Assembly (NCBI GenBank): GCA_030427405.1
Contig: JAUHXK010000003.1
Coordinates: forward strand, 186,001-250,000
Direction of reading: 5' to 3'
DNA: 64,000 nucleotides
From: Alphaproteobacteria bacterium
Lineage (GTDB): Bacteria; Pseudomonadota; Alphaproteobacteria; Rhodobacterales; Rhodobacteraceae
The notes under the pieces were generated by a model. That model was not told the origin of the DNA. It saw only the letters and a program-made list of their open reading frames with translations, and ran no database searches. Shown piece by piece: positions 27,827 to 37,471 of the stretch; within the stretch, counting starts at the first letter, position 1, and each line of letters starts with the position of its first letter. A program made the position numbers and the translations under genes.

Positions 27827-27910
27827 GGCGCAAACCTCGGGGCTGAAAGAGTGTTGCGGGCTGATAGCCTGATGGCGGGGCCGCTGTCGAGAGGAGATGC
27901 ACCCAAACGA

Positions 27911-27939
27911 AAAGCGGACCCCCAAGGGGGATCCGCTTT
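27911..27939 (-). terminator. Rho-independent terminator of amt
   Basis: On the minus strand AAAGCGGATCCCCC pairs with GGGGGTCCGCTTT (one bulged T) across a two-base loop, followed by TTTTCGTTT. It lies 35 bases after the amt stop. This is the strongest terminator in this part of the window. Confidence 0.88.
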
Positions 27940-27973
27940 GGCCCATGCGGGCACCGAGCTGGCTGAGGTGGGC

Positions 27974-29155
27974 TCAGCTGCTCATATCATAGGCGCGCTC
28001 TCCGTGAACCGAGAGGTCGAGCCCGTTTGTCTCGGTCTCCGGGTCTACGCGAAGCGGCGTGATCAGTGCAACCACCTTGATCAACACAATCGTGACAACT
28101 GACGTAAAGGCACCCACGATAACCAGCCCGCCAAGCTGTGCGGTCCAGGCACCCAGGCCGAAAACGGCAATCATGATGGTGCCAAAGATGCCGCCAAGCC
28201 CGTGCACCGCAAAGACGTCCAGCGTGTCGTCGATGTTCAGCTTGTTGCGCACGATGTTGACGCCTTCCTGGCACAGAACCCCTGCGACGGCACCGATGAT
28301 CAGGGCCTGCACCGGGTCGACATATCCCGACGCAGGAGTGATCGAAGCCAGGCCGGCAATCGTACCGGTTACCAGCCCCACCATCGAGGCCTTGCCGTAT
28401 TTGATGCGCTCCCACAGGGCCCAGGAAAGCGATGCGGTGGCGGCCGAGATATGGGTCACGGTCATCGCCATCGCGGCGCCGCCATCAGCGGCCAGCTGCG
28501 ACCCGCCGTTAAAGCCGAACCAGCCAACCCACAACATCGCAGCACCGATCATCACGAAACCGGGGTTGTGCGGCGGTGTGGTGCGGTTCTGACGGGGGCC
28601 GAGAACGACGGCGATGATCAGCGCGGCGATACCGGCGGTTTCGTGTACCACGATGCCACCGGCAAAATCACGAACGCCGACCTCTCCCAGAATTCCGCCA
28701 TCGGTCAGGATGCCGCCACCCCAGATCCAGTGAACAACCGGGGCATAGCACAACAGCATCCACAAAGCCGAGAATGTCAGGACAAAGCCAAAGCCGACCC
28801 GTTCCACATAGGCCCCGACGATCAGGGCTGGGGTGATGATGGCAAAGGTCATCTGAAAGGCGAAAAACAGGATCTCGGGCAATGTTCCCGACAGGCTGTC
28901 TGCATCGACGCCATTCAGAAAGGCCTTGCCCAGGCCGCCCCACAGCCCCGAACCCCCATCGCCGAATGCGATGGAATAGCCCGCGACCAGCCACAGAACG
29001 CTCATCAGGCAGGCAATCGAAAAACAGTGCATGAAAACGCTCAGGACGTTTCGCGCGCGCACCAGGCCGCCGTAGAACAGGGCGAGCCCCGGTAATGTCA
29101 TGAACAGGACCAATGCAGTTGCAACGATGATCCAGGCTGTATCGGCTCCGTTCAT
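27974..29155 (-). CDS. amt: Ammonium transporter
   Basis: A 393-residue Amt channel with eleven expected membrane helices. The twin pore histidines appear in CYAPVVHWIWGGG (about 152-164) and DVFAVHGLGGIFG (about 310-322); the Phe gate region FAFQMTFA precedes them. ATG 29155 (MNGADTAW) follows AAAGGAG. Amt usually lies next to glnK, which regulates it, but no PII gene is here: the 195 bp upstream hold only the cinA terminator and the presumed promoter. Control by NtrC is likely in this group. Confidence 0.95.
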   Translation of the reverse strand: MNGADTAWIIVATALVLFMTLPGLALFYGGLVRARNVLSVFMHCFSIACLMSVLWLVAGYSIAFGDGGSGLWGGLGKAFLNGVDADSLSGTLPEILFFAFQMTFAIITPALIVGAYVERVGFGFVLTFSALWMLLCYAPVVHWIWGGGILTDGGILGEVGVRDFAGGIVVHETAGIAALIIAVVLGPRQNRTTPPHNPGFVMIGAAMLWVGWFGFNGGSQLAADGGAAMAMTVTHISAATASLSWALWERIKYGKASMVGLVTGTIAGLASITPASGYVDPVQALIIGAVAGVLCQEGVNIVRNKLNIDDTLDVFAVHGLGGIFGTIMIAVFGLGAWTAQLGGLVIVGAFTSVVTIVLIKVVALITPLRVDPETETNGLDLSVHGERAYDMSS

Positions 29156-29281
29156 GGGCCAGTCTCCTTTTGCCGTAAACTGGTGCCGGACCGCAGGGTT
29201 AACCCGCAGCCCAGCACGATGTGAGCGGTGGTGCGCGCTCTTGAAGCGGAGGGTGGGCGCAGAAAAAAGAGGCAGGGCCTT

Positions 29282-29309
29282 AAAAAGCCGCACAAAATAG
29301 GGGCTTTTT
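29282..29309 (-). terminator. Rho-independent terminator of the ispDF-pgpA-cinA unit
   Basis: AAAAAGCC and GGCTTTTT (29282-29289, 29302-29309) form an 8-bp stem with a 12-base loop and end in a T tract on either strand. It lies 40 bases past the cinA stop reading leftward, so it probably ends that operon. Confidence 0.7.
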
Positions 29310-29350
29310 GCAAAGCGATGATTAAAAGTGCTGAAATAAGGTGATAGCGC

Positions 29351-29833
29351 CTAAATAGTGGGCGATTGCTGAATGCCTCGCAAAAGCAGGTTCAGCGCAT
29401 GATCCCGTGCCGCGCGGCGCACGCGATCCCGCCCCAATGGGCCAAATTCGACCGTTTCGGTAACTGTGTCCCGGCCCTGGGCTGCCAGCCCGAAACAGAC
29501 CCGGCCTTCGGGTTTGAATTCTGATCCGCCCGGCCCGGCAATGCCTGTGACCGAAACCGCCAGGGATGCATGCGAAAACCGCAGTGCGCCGTCGGCCATT
29601 TCCCCGGCAACCTGCTCTGAGACGGCGCCATGGGCGGCAAGCGTGGCGGCGGCGACGCCCAGCATTTCCTGCTTGGCGGTGTTCGTATAGGTCACGAAGC
29701 CCCGTTCGACCACGGCAGAGCTGCCGGGGATATCGGTCAGGGCTGCCGCGACCATGCCACCTGTGCAGCTTTCGGCGGTGGCGATCATGATGCCGCGGGC
29801 CTTGGCGTGTTCCAGCAGGTTTGCGATGTTCAC
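29351..29833 (-). CDS. cinA: CinA C-terminal domain protein (nicotinamide-nucleotide amidohydrolase)
   Basis: A 160-residue protein equal to the C-terminal domain of CinA (PncC), which deamidates nicotinamide mononucleotide for NAD recycling. The active-site motif AESCTGG is at 20-26, with the PGSSAVVERGFVTY block behind it. The COG1058 N-terminal domain is absent, which is normal for PncC-type proteins. It overlaps pgpA by four bases (29830-29833). Confidence 0.93.
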   Translation of the reverse strand: MNIANLLEHAKARGIMIATAESCTGGMVAAALTDIPGSSAVVERGFVTYTNTAKQEMLGVAAATLAAHGAVSEQVAGEMADGALRFSHASLAVSVTGIAGPGGSEFKPEGRVCFGLAAQGRDTVTETVEFGPLGRDRVRRAARDHALNLLLRGIQQSPTI

Positions 29834-30327
29834 AGGCCCAGTACCCCGTGCGAAATGCCAGCCAGGACCAGAACCCCGATTGCGGCGAATACCCCGGCGA
29901 TCACGTCGTCCAGCATGACGCCCAACGGGTCACCCCGACGGTCTGCCCACCCGACAGGGCCGGGCTTGGTGATGTCGAACAGGCGAAACAGGACAAAGCC
30001 CGCGACCCAGCCGGGCCAAAGCGCGGTAATGTCGATGCCATGCGCCCAGGACGGGTAGGAAATTGCCCAAAGCGCGATGAATTGCCCGGCGACCTCGTCG
30101 ATCACGATTTCCGACGGGTCGTGATCATCCTGGCCAGCCGTCAGCTCGCGCGTGGCCCACAGGCCCGCCACGAAAACAAGGCCGGTGGCCAGAACCAGCA
30201 GGGGAAACCCGCCGAGCATGTGCAGGGCCCATGCCATTGGCAGCGCGGCCAGCGACCCCCATGTGCCCGGTGCCGGTCTGATGTGCCCGACACCGCAGAC
30301 GGTTCCGATCAGGGACGCCGCACTCAT
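29830..30327 (-). CDS. pgpA: Phosphatidylglycerophosphatase A
   Basis: A 165-residue membrane phosphatase that makes phosphatidylglycerol from its phosphate. The motif [10 protein letters not shown] near residue 22 and [13 protein letters not shown] near 68 hold the acidic active-site residues; four short helices surround them. The start at 30327 overlaps the ispDF stop (30324-30327) and gives the normal N-terminus; the open frame further upstream is antisense-like sequence inside ispDF. Confidence 0.93.
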   Translation of the reverse strand: MSAASLIGTVCGVGHIRPAPGTWGSLAALPMAWALHMLGGFPLLVLATGLVFVAGLWATRELTAGQDDHDPSEIVIDEVAGQFIALWAISYPSWAHGIDITALWPGWVAGFVLFRLFDITKPGPVGWADRRGDPLGVMLDDVIAGVFAAIGVLVLAGISHGVLGL

Positions 30328-31454
30328 GACTTCACCAGGCAGGCCGTGGCGAGCGCCGCGATGCCCTCGCTGCGCCCGGTAAAGCCCAGCCGCTCGGACG
30401 TGGTTGCCTTGACCGATACCTGGTCGGGACGCAGCCCCAGGATTTCTGCCAGCGTTTCGCGCATGGCCACGGCGTGGGGGCCAATCTTGGGGTATTCGCA
30501 GACCAGCGTGCAATCGACATTCGAGATGCGGTATCCCATGGTCTGGGCAAGCTGGGCGGCGTGGCGCAGGAATATGTCGCTGGCCGCGCCTTTCCATTGA
30601 GGGTCCGAGGGCGGGAAATGCTGGCCGATATCGCCCTGCGCCAGCGCGCCATAGATCGCGTCGGTGATTGCGTGCATGCCGACATCGGCGTCCGAGTGCC
30701 CCTGCAAGCCGCGATCATGCGCGACGGGAACGCCGCACAGTATGACGTGATCGCCGGTGCCGAACCTGTGCACGTCATATCCGTTGCCCAGTCTTACATC
30801 CATGTCCATTCCCACTATGCGTTCTGCCCGCGCGAAATCGCCGGGCGTTGTGATCTTTAGGTTGTCTGCGTCGCCGGGCACGATGGCCACGTCTATTCCG
30901 GCGGACCGGGCGACCTCGACATCGTCGGCCGCGCCGCCGGGGTGGGCGCGGTGCGCAGCCAGGATCGCGTCGAGGTGAAACCCCTGGGGGGTTTGCGCCG
31001 CGAACAGCCCGGTGCGGTCGCGCGTGCCGGTTACGATCGACCCGTCGCCGGTCCACAGCGCATCGGTCACCGCCAGACCGGGGGCCGCGGCGCGGCTGTT
31101 GTCCAGCGCGTCCAAAACGTCGCGGATGATCCGTTCGCTTACACAGGGTCTGGCAACGTCATGGATCAGCACCCGCGATACGCCCAGCCCCTCAAGCGCC
31201 GCCAGGCCGTTCCGGACCGACGCGGCGCGGTCAAAGCCACCCTCGGCCAGGATCAACCCCGCATCGCGGTATTGTTCCCAGGCATCGGAATCCTGTGCAG
31301 AAACCACAAGGACGATATGGTCGAGCCGTCCCCGAAAGGCATCAATGCTGCGATCGGCGACCGAGCGTCCGGCCAATAGGCGCCACTGTTTGGGCATGTC
31401 TCCTCCGGCGCGCGATCCGCGTCCGGCGGCGACGATGATGGCGGCGGTGGTCAT
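30324..31454 (-). CDS. ispDF: Bifunctional IspD/IspF enzyme of the MEP isoprenoid pathway
   Basis: A 376-residue fusion of 2-C-methyl-D-erythritol 4-phosphate cytidylyltransferase (IspD, about 1-215) and 2-C-methyl-D-erythritol 2,4-cyclodiphosphate synthase (IspF, about 220-376). IspD shows the CTP loop [15 protein letters not shown] near residue 8 and IHDVARPCV near 96. IspF shows the zinc ligands in GYDVHRFG and the [12 protein letters not shown] end. The fusion is usual in alphaproteobacteria. It leads the ispDF-pgpA-cinA unit and is divergent from dusB across 180 bp. Confidence 0.97.
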   Translation of the reverse strand: MTTAAIIVAAGRGSRAGGDMPKQWRLLAGRSVADRSIDAFRGRLDHIVLVVSAQDSDAWEQYRDAGLILAEGGFDRAASVRNGLAALEGLGVSRVLIHDVARPCVSERIIRDVLDALDNSRAAAPGLAVTDALWTGDGSIVTGTRDRTGLFAAQTPQGFHLDAILAAHRAHPGGAADDVEVARSAGIDVAIVPGDADNLKITTPGDFARAERIVGMDMDVRLGNGYDVHRFGTGDHVILCGVPVAHDRGLQGHSDADVGMHAITDAIYGALAQGDIGQHFPPSDPQWKGAASDIFLRHAAQLAQTMGYRISNVDCTLVCEYPKIGPHAVAMRETLAEILGLRPDQVSVKATTSERLGFTGRSEGIAALATACLVKS

Positions 31455-31559
31455 GGGGTTTGGCTCTCCTGTTTGGCCATTGTTTAGGCGGCGGTGAATG
31501 CAGAGGCAATCACCCGTGGTAACTTGCCTACAAAATAGGCATATGATGATTTTGCGGGC

Positions 31560-31588
31560 TTGAAGGTCGCCGTTTTGTTGTTCATATG
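31560..31588 (+). promoter_or_regulatory. Possible promoter of the dusB-ntrBC unit
   Basis: TTGAAG (31560-31565) and CATATG (31583-31588) lie 17 bases apart, about 46 bases before the proposed dusB start. Fair box match; placement in the divergent gap is right. Confidence 0.4.
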
Positions 31589-31634
31589 CTGCGAATTCGA
31601 TATCCAAAACACAACTGCTCAAGGATTAAGCACG

Positions 31635-32618
31635 TTGACTCTGCATCTTGCTGACAAGGAATTGCACCCGCCGGTCTTGCTGGCACCGATGGCCGGAATC
31701 ACCGATCGTCCGTTCCGTGATCTCGTCTCGCGGTTCGGCGCGGGGCTTGTGGTCAGTGAAATGGTCGCCAGTCAGGAAATGGTTCAGGCCAAACCTGGCG
31801 TGCGCGAGCGTGCGGAACTGTCCGCCGATGTGGAAAACACGGCGGTGCAACTGGCGGGACGCGAAGGTCACTGGATGGCCGAGGCAGCCCGGCAGGTCGT
31901 GGACCGCGGCGCGCGGGTCATCGATATCAACATGGGGTGCCCTGCCAAGAAAGTGACCAACGGGTATTCGGGGTCGGCGCTGATGAAGACACCGGACCAC
32001 GCGCTGCACCTGATCGAATCGGTGGTCGGCGCGGTTGACGTTCCGGTGACACTAAAGACGCGGCTGGGCTGGGATGATGCGGCGTTGAATGCGCCCGATA
32101 TCGCCCGCCGGGCGCAAGAGGCAGGGGTGCAGATGGTGACGATCCACGGCCGCACTCGGTGCCAGTTCTACAAGGGGCGCGCCGATTGGGCCGCAATCGC
32201 CGCCGTAAAGGATGCCGTCACGATCCCGGTTGTGGCCAATGGCGACATCCTGGACACGGGCACGGCCGACAGGGCCATGCGCCTTTCGGGGGCCGATGGC
32301 GTCATGGTAGGCCGCGGCGCACAGGGGCGCCCATGGATATTGGCGCAGATCGCGCATGACCTGTTCGGGACCAAGCCGCCCGAGATTCCGGTGGGTCCGG
32401 ACCTGATAGAAATGGTGCGCGCGCATTACGAGGCGATGCTGGCATTCTACGGCACGGAACTGGGTCTGCGCGTCGCCCGCAAACACCTGGGATGGTACAT
32501 GGACGCGGCGGGCACGGCCCCGAGCCTGCGCCGCACGATCCTGACCGCGCGCGACCCGGCCGAGGTTCTGCGTCTGTTGGGCGATGCTCTGGATCACACC
32601 GGAAAGGAAGCCGCATGA
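31635..32618 (+). CDS. dusB: tRNA dihydrouridine synthase DusB
   Basis: DusB (327 residues; called NifR3 in Rhodobacter) uses FMN and NADPH to reduce uridines in the tRNA D-loop. The family start PPVLLAPMAGITDRPFRD is followed by the catalytic Cys in NMGCPAKKV (about residue 103) and the phosphate-binding MVGRGAQGRPW. I take the TTG at 31635 as the start: AAGGA lies nine bases upstream and homologues open with MTL-like sequence; the frame also stays open to 31560. It overlaps ntrB by ATGA, the known nifR3-ntrB-ntrC order. Confidence 0.95.
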   Translation: MTLHLADKELHPPVLLAPMAGITDRPFRDLVSRFGAGLVVSEMVASQEMVQAKPGVRERAELSADVENTAVQLAGREGHWMAEAARQVVDRGARVIDINMGCPAKKVTNGYSGSALMKTPDHALHLIESVVGAVDVPVTLKTRLGWDDAALNAPDIARRAQEAGVQMVTIHGRTRCQFYKGRADWAAIAAVKDAVTIPVVANGDILDTGTADRAMRLSGADGVMVGRGAQGRPWILAQIAHDLFGTKPPEIPVGPDLIEMVRAHYEAMLAFYGTELGLRVARKHLGWYMDAAGTAPSLRRTILTARDPAEVLRLLGDALDHTGKEAA

Positions 32619-33691
32619 CGCCCGATCGCGATATCTGGACATCGCTGCCGGTGCCCGCGTTCATCATTGATGACGCCGATCTGATCACCGATGTGAACTC
32701 GTCAGGCGAGGGGTTTTTGAACGCGTCGCGCAAGGCGGTTGTCGGGCAGCCCGTGTGGGACCAAATCGCGGTGGATGCGCCGCTGGAAGAGGCGCTGTTG
32801 CGGGCCAGGGCGCAGGGAACGCCGCTTTTCGTCAACGATGTGGATGTCGGGTCGGGCAACAGGGCGCCGCTGCAATGCGCGTTGCAGATCGCGCCGCTTG
32901 TGGGGCAGCCCGGTTCGATGATCATGATCATCACCCCGCGCGAACTGGCCGGGCGGATGACCCGCGGCAACACGGTCAAGTCGGCCGCGCAATCGGCGAT
33001 TGGCATGGCCGAGATGCTGGCCCATGAGATCAAGAACCCGCTGGCCGGGATTACCGGGGCCGCCCAGTTGCTGAGCATGAATATCTCGCAGGAAGACCTT
33101 GAACTGACCGATCTGATCGTCGCCGAAAGCCGCCGGATCGTGAAGCTGTTGGAACAGGTCGAGCAATTCGGAAACCTGTCGCGCCCGGATTTCAAGCCGG
33201 TCAACATTCACGACGTTCTGGACCGCGCGCGGCGTTCGGCGCTGTTGGGCTTTGGCGCGCAGATGAAAATCATCGAGGATTACGACCCCTCGCTGCCGCT
33301 GGCCTATGGCGACCCGGATCAATTCCTTCAGGTTATTCTGAACCTGCTCAAAAACGCGTCCGAGGCCGCCGGTCCCGACGGTGGGACGATCCGCCTGCGG
33401 ACCTATTTCGAACACTCGTTCCGCCTGCGCCGCAGCGACGGCTCGGGGCATTCGCTGCCCCTGCAGGTCGAGATCATTGATGACGGGCCGGGTCTGCCCG
33501 AAGAGATCCGGGGCGACATTTTCGACCCGTTTGTTTCGGGCAAGGAAAACGGCACTGGCCTCGGGCTGGCGCTGGTCAGCAAGATTGTCTCTGACCACGA
33601 CGGCTGGATTTCAGCCGATTCCGTGCCGGGACGCACCGTATTCCGCCTGTCGCTGCGACGGGCGCCACGAGACACAGAACAAGGCCGCTAA
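32615..33691 (+). CDS. ntrB: Nitrogen regulation sensor kinase NtrB (GlnL)
   Basis: A 358-residue soluble histidine kinase for the nitrogen signal. An N-terminal PAS domain (about 5-110) is followed by the H-box AHEIKNPL (about 137-144) and the ATPase part with DPDQFLQVILNLLKNASEA (N box), DDGPGLP (G1) and GTGLGLAL (G2). It starts in the dusB stop and lies 24 bp ahead of ntrC. In this group PII protein controls it. Confidence 0.96.
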   Translation: MTPDRDIWTSLPVPAFIIDDADLITDVNSSGEGFLNASRKAVVGQPVWDQIAVDAPLEEALLRARAQGTPLFVNDVDVGSGNRAPLQCALQIAPLVGQPGSMIMIITPRELAGRMTRGNTVKSAAQSAIGMAEMLAHEIKNPLAGITGAAQLLSMNISQEDLELTDLIVAESRRIVKLLEQVEQFGNLSRPDFKPVNIHDVLDRARRSALLGFGAQMKIIEDYDPSLPLAYGDPDQFLQVILNLLKNASEAAGPDGGTIRLRTYFEHSFRLRRSDGSGHSLPLQVEIIDDGPGLPEEIRGDIFDPFVSGKENGTGLGLALVSKIVSDHDGWISADSVPGRTVFRLSLRRAPRDTEQGR

Positions 33692-33715
33692 GAGCACAAG
33701 ATAGGAGACCTTCCG

Positions 33716-35083
33716 ATGGATGGCACAGTACTGGTAGCAGATGACGACCGCACGATCCGCACGGTTCTGACGCAGGCCCTGACCCGGGCCGGGTGCAAGG
33801 TGCATGCTACCTCGTCCCTGACCACGCTCATGCGTTGGGTCGGTGAAGGCAAGGGCGATGTGGTGATCTCGGATGTGGTCATGCCCGATGGCAATGGTCT
33901 TGAGATGTTGCCCAAGATTTCGCAGGACCGACCGGGGCTGCCGGTTATCGTGATCTCGGCACAGAACACGATCATGACGGCGATTCAGGCGGCCGAGGCC
34001 GAGGCTTACGACTATTTGCCCAAGCCGTTCGACCTGCCGGACCTGATGAAACGGACCGCCCGTGCGCTTGAGCAGAAACAGCGGGTTCAGCCCGAAGCCG
34101 CGGATGATACCGAAGACCGTCCGGACGAATTGCCTCTGGTCGGGCGGACCCCGGTCATGCAGGCACTTTACCGTCTTGTCGCCCGTGTCATGAACACGGA
34201 CCTTTCGGTCATGATCTCAGGTGAAAGCGGAACCGGAAAGTCGTTGATTGCACGCGCTATTCACGATTTCTCGGATCGCCGCACCTTGCCCTTCGTGACC
34301 GCGACAGCTGCCGACCTGCGAGACCTTGAAGGTCCGGCCCGGGTGATGGCCCGTGTGCGGGGCGGCACGCTTTTGATCGACGAGATCAACGATATCGACG
34401 ACGAGATTCAGGCACGTATCGTGCGCATGATGGATACGCCGGGCGATCATATCCCCCGTTTCATGGCCACCAGCCAGTCTGACCTGACCGAAGCGATGGA
34501 AACAGGGCGTGTGCGCCAGGACCTGTATTACAGGCTGTGCGGGGCGACGATACATGTTCCGGCGCTACGCGAACGGGTCGACGATATCACGCTGCTGGCC
34601 GACCATTTCCTGGCTCGCGAGGAACGCGAAAACGGCGCCAAACGCTGGCTCAGCCCCGAGGCGGTGGAACTGGTGCGACGCTATTCCTGGCCCGGCAACG
34701 TGCGCCAGCTTGAAAACGCCATTCGCCGCCTGAGCCTGACCAGCCGGTCCGACGAGATTTCCAAGATCGAAGTCGAAACGGTGCTGGGCAGCCAGCCCGA
34801 AGCCGAACCGGTTCTGGGTGGCGGTGAGCGCGAAAAGCTGTCGGCCTCGGTCGCGCGCCATTTGCGCCGTTATTTCGATCTGCATGGCAACATGCTGCCG
34901 CCGCCGGGCCTGTATCAACGCATCCTGCGGGAAGTCGAGGCGCCGCTTATTGAAATTGCGCTTGAGGCAACCGGCGGAAATCAGGCGAAATGCGCCGATT
35001 TGTTGGGGATCAACCGGAATACGTTGCGCAAAAAGATCACCGAACTCGATATTCAGGTGACACGCCGCCGCAAACTGATGTAA
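33716..35083 (+). CDS. ntrC: Nitrogen regulation response regulator NtrC (GlnG), lacking the GAFTGA loop
   Basis: A 455-residue regulator: receiver domain with phospho-acceptor Asp53, AAA+ domain with Walker A GESGTGKS (169-176) and Walker B LLIDEI (219-224), and a C-terminal Fis-type helix-turn-helix ([20 protein letters not shown]). Between Pro192 and the Walker B the protein is about 17 residues shorter than enteric NtrC, and the GAFTGA loop that grips sigma-54 is gone. R. capsulatus NtrC is the known case and works with sigma-70 polymerase. The gap to ntrY (99 bp) holds two small hairpins. Confidence 0.95.
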   Translation: MDGTVLVADDDRTIRTVLTQALTRAGCKVHATSSLTTLMRWVGEGKGDVVISDVVMPDGNGLEMLPKISQDRPGLPVIVISAQNTIMTAIQAAEAEAYDYLPKPFDLPDLMKRTARALEQKQRVQPEAADDTEDRPDELPLVGRTPVMQALYRLVARVMNTDLSVMISGESGTGKSLIARAIHDFSDRRTLPFVTATAADLRDLEGPARVMARVRGGTLLIDEINDIDDEIQARIVRMMDTPGDHIPRFMATSQSDLTEAMETGRVRQDLYYRLCGATIHVPALRERVDDITLLADHFLAREERENGAKRWLSPEAVELVRRYSWPGNVRQLENAIRRLSLTSRSDEISKIEVETVLGSQPEAEPVLGGGEREKLSASVARHLRRYFDLHGNMLPPPGLYQRILREVEAPLIEIALEATGGNQAKCADLLGINRNTLRKKITELDIQVTRRRKLM

Positions 35084-35182
35084 TATCGCCACACAAAGCG
35101 TGGCATCCGGGTTCTTTCCCGGCAAAGACCACGAAATATGGCGGTCCGTCGCAACAGCGACACATCAGGATGAGGGCAGACA

Positions 35183-37471
35183 GTGGCAACCCGGGCACAG
35201 AGCGGGCCGATTTTATGGATGAATCGGTGGCGTAAATCCCGAAAACTGCGCAATTTCGGTACCTTGGGCCTGGTTGTTCTGGGGCCGGTCCTGACGCTTG
35301 CGACCTATCTTGTGATCGGTCCGTTCGACCTTGGGGCATCGGCGCCGACCCTGCGTCTGATTCTGCTGGCTGATCTGGTCTATATTCTCGTGGTCGCGGC
35401 GCTGGTGCTCAGCCAATTGGGTAATCTTATCGTCGCGCGCCGTGCCAAGTCGGCGGGGTCGCGGCTGCACTTGCGCCTGATCGGCGCGTTTACCCTGTTG
35501 GCGCTGGTTCCGACCGTAACCGTGGCGATCTTTGCCGGGTTGACGGTGAATATCGGGCTTGAGGGCTGGTTCTCGGATCGGGTGCGGCAGGTCGTCGGGT
35601 CGTCGCTGACGGCGGCCGAAGCCTATGAGCTGGAACACCGCAGCGGGCTGACCCAGGACGCCACCGTGCTGGCCCGTTTTCTGGACAATGCGCGGTCGCT
35701 GGATTTCTATATCTCGGACGCGGAACTGCGCGAGGTTCTTGCGCAGGGGCAGGCGCAGATACAACGGGGCCTGCGTGAGGCCTATGTGATTGATGGCAGT
35801 GGTGAAATCAGGTCGCGCGGCGACCGGTCTTATCTGTTCAATTACGAGGCACCAACCCCGGAACAGATCATCGAATCCCAGGACAACGGCCTGTTGATCA
35901 TCGCGGATTGGCCCAACAACGAATTTCGGGCTCTTGTGCCGTTGCAGGCCTATCTGGACCGTTACCTGTATGTCAGCCGTGATGTTGACGGACAGTTGCT
36001 GACGCTGCTTGATGACACCAAGGAAACCGCGCAGTTCTATCAGCAACTGGAGAACGAGCGGGGCCGTGTCCTGTTCGAGTTCGGCTTGCTGTACCTTGGG
36101 TTCGCGGTCATCCTGATCCTGGCCGCCGTGTCGCTGGGCATGTGGTTTGCTGAACGCCTGTCGCGCCCGGTGGGGCGGCTGACAACGGCGGCACAGCGGG
36201 TTGGCGCGGGCGATCTGGGCGTGCAGGTCATCGAAGAGGCCAGCGATGACGAAATTGCCATGCTGGGCCGGTATTTCAACCAGATGACCCGACAGTTGAA
36301 GGGCCAGCGGGACACGTTGCTGGAAAACACCCGCCAGATCGAACGCCGACGCCGGCTGTTCGATTCGGTTCTCAGCTCGGTCACCTCGGGCGTGGTCGGG
36401 GTCGATTCCGACGGGTGCGTTACCTTCGTGAACCGGTCTGCCGAACGTTTGCTGGATTGGTCGCGCGGCGAAGAACACCTGTCCATCGGTATTGCCGTGC
36501 CAGAGTTTCTGCCGCTGTTCGAAAGCCTCAGGGAAAGTGGCCAAGAAGCTGTGCAGGGCGAGGTCAAGGTGACCCGCAAGGGGCAGTTGGAAAACCTGCT
36601 TGTCCGCATGGCCACCCGGCGTGGCGAAGATGGCGGGCTTGAGGGATATGTGGTTGCCTTTGACGACGTGACCGATCTGGTCAGCGCGCAGCGTATGGCT
36701 GCGTGGGGCGACGTTGCGCGGCGCATCGCGCATGAGATCAAGAACCCGCTGACCCCGATTCAGCTGAGCGCCGAGCGCATCAAGCGCAAGTTTTCGCGCA
36801 AGCTGGACGAAGAGGATTGCGACAGCCTGGTGTCGATGACCGATGTGATTGTGCGTCAGACCAATGACTTGCGGCGCATCGTCGATGAGTTCTCGAAATT
36901 CGCCCGGATGCCCGAACCAGAGCGCCGCGAAGAAGACATCGCCGGGCTGGTGCGCGAGGCGGTTCTGTTGCAGCAGGCCGGGCAGCCCGATGTGCGCATT
37001 GATGCAGAGCTGCCCGATCAGCCCATCCTGGCCGATGTTGATGCAACCATGCTGAGCCAGGCCCTGACAAACCTGATCAAGAACGCGGGTGAAGCCATTG
37101 AAAGCCTTAAGCAAAAAGGGGCACCAGAAAACCTGAAGCCTCAGATACAGGTAAGGGTGGCCACTGACCCGGCCGGAACCGAGATCACCATCGCCGACAA
37201 TGGCATCGGTTTGCCCGAGGACCGGGCGCGGCTGTTTGAACCTTATGTCACCACGCGGGACGAGGGCACCGGTCTGGGTCTGCCCATCGTTAAGAAGATC
37301 ATCGAAGAACATGGCGGAGCGCTGACCCTGGAGGACGCGCCCACCTTTGACGGACAGGACCATTTTGGCGCGATGGCCGTTATCCGTTTGCCAGGGGCCT
37401 CAGGCGGCCCGACCAACGCGCCGGAAAAAGTGGCGATTAAAACCAACAAACTGAAAGCAGGCCAAAGATGA
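35183..37471 (+). CDS. ntrY: Sensor histidine kinase NtrY
   Basis: A 762-residue membrane kinase. Several N-terminal helices frame a periplasmic region (about 120-285), and a further helix at about 292-315 leads to a HAMP domain, a PAS domain (about 390-490), the H-box AHEIKNPLTPIQL (about 516) and an ATPase part with DNGIGLP and GTGLGLPI. It controls NtrX; the pair is tied to nitrogen, redox and cell-envelope control in alphaproteobacteria. Start GTG 35183 is chosen; ATG 35218 is the alternative. Confidence 0.95.
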   Translation: MATRAQSGPILWMNRWRKSRKLRNFGTLGLVVLGPVLTLATYLVIGPFDLGASAPTLRLILLADLVYILVVAALVLSQLGNLIVARRAKSAGSRLHLRLIGAFTLLALVPTVTVAIFAGLTVNIGLEGWFSDRVRQVVGSSLTAAEAYELEHRSGLTQDATVLARFLDNARSLDFYISDAELREVLAQGQAQIQRGLREAYVIDGSGEIRSRGDRSYLFNYEAPTPEQIIESQDNGLLIIADWPNNEFRALVPLQAYLDRYLYVSRDVDGQLLTLLDDTKETAQFYQQLENERGRVLFEFGLLYLGFAVILILAAVSLGMWFAERLSRPVGRLTTAAQRVGAGDLGVQVIEEASDDEIAMLGRYFNQMTRQLKGQRDTLLENTRQIERRRRLFDSVLSSVTSGVVGVDSDGCVTFVNRSAERLLDWSRGEEHLSIGIAVPEFLPLFESLRESGQEAVQGEVKVTRKGQLENLLVRMATRRGEDGGLEGYVVAFDDVTDLVSAQRMAAWGDVARRIAHEIKNPLTPIQLSAERIKRKFSRKLDEEDCDSLVSMTDVIVRQTNDLRRIVDEFSKFARMPEPERREEDIAGLVREAVLLQQAGQPDVRIDAELPDQPILADVDATMLSQALTNLIKNAGEAIESLKQKGAPENLKPQIQVRVATDPAGTEITIADNGIGLPEDRARLFEPYVTTRDEGTGLGLPIVKKIIEEHGGALTLEDAPTFDGQDHFGAMAVIRLPGASGGPTNAPEKVAIKTNKLKAGQR

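Noticed and set aside
20891-31620. Exact 16-base match CAAAACACAACTGCTC at 20891-20906 and 31605-31620
   Set aside because: One such match is about what chance gives in 64 kb and the flanks do not continue the similarity.
35213-37363. A 716-codon open frame on the minus strand opposite ntrY
   Set aside because: It mirrors a high-GC real gene; its protein has no domain pattern and ntrY on the other strand shows complete kinase motifs.
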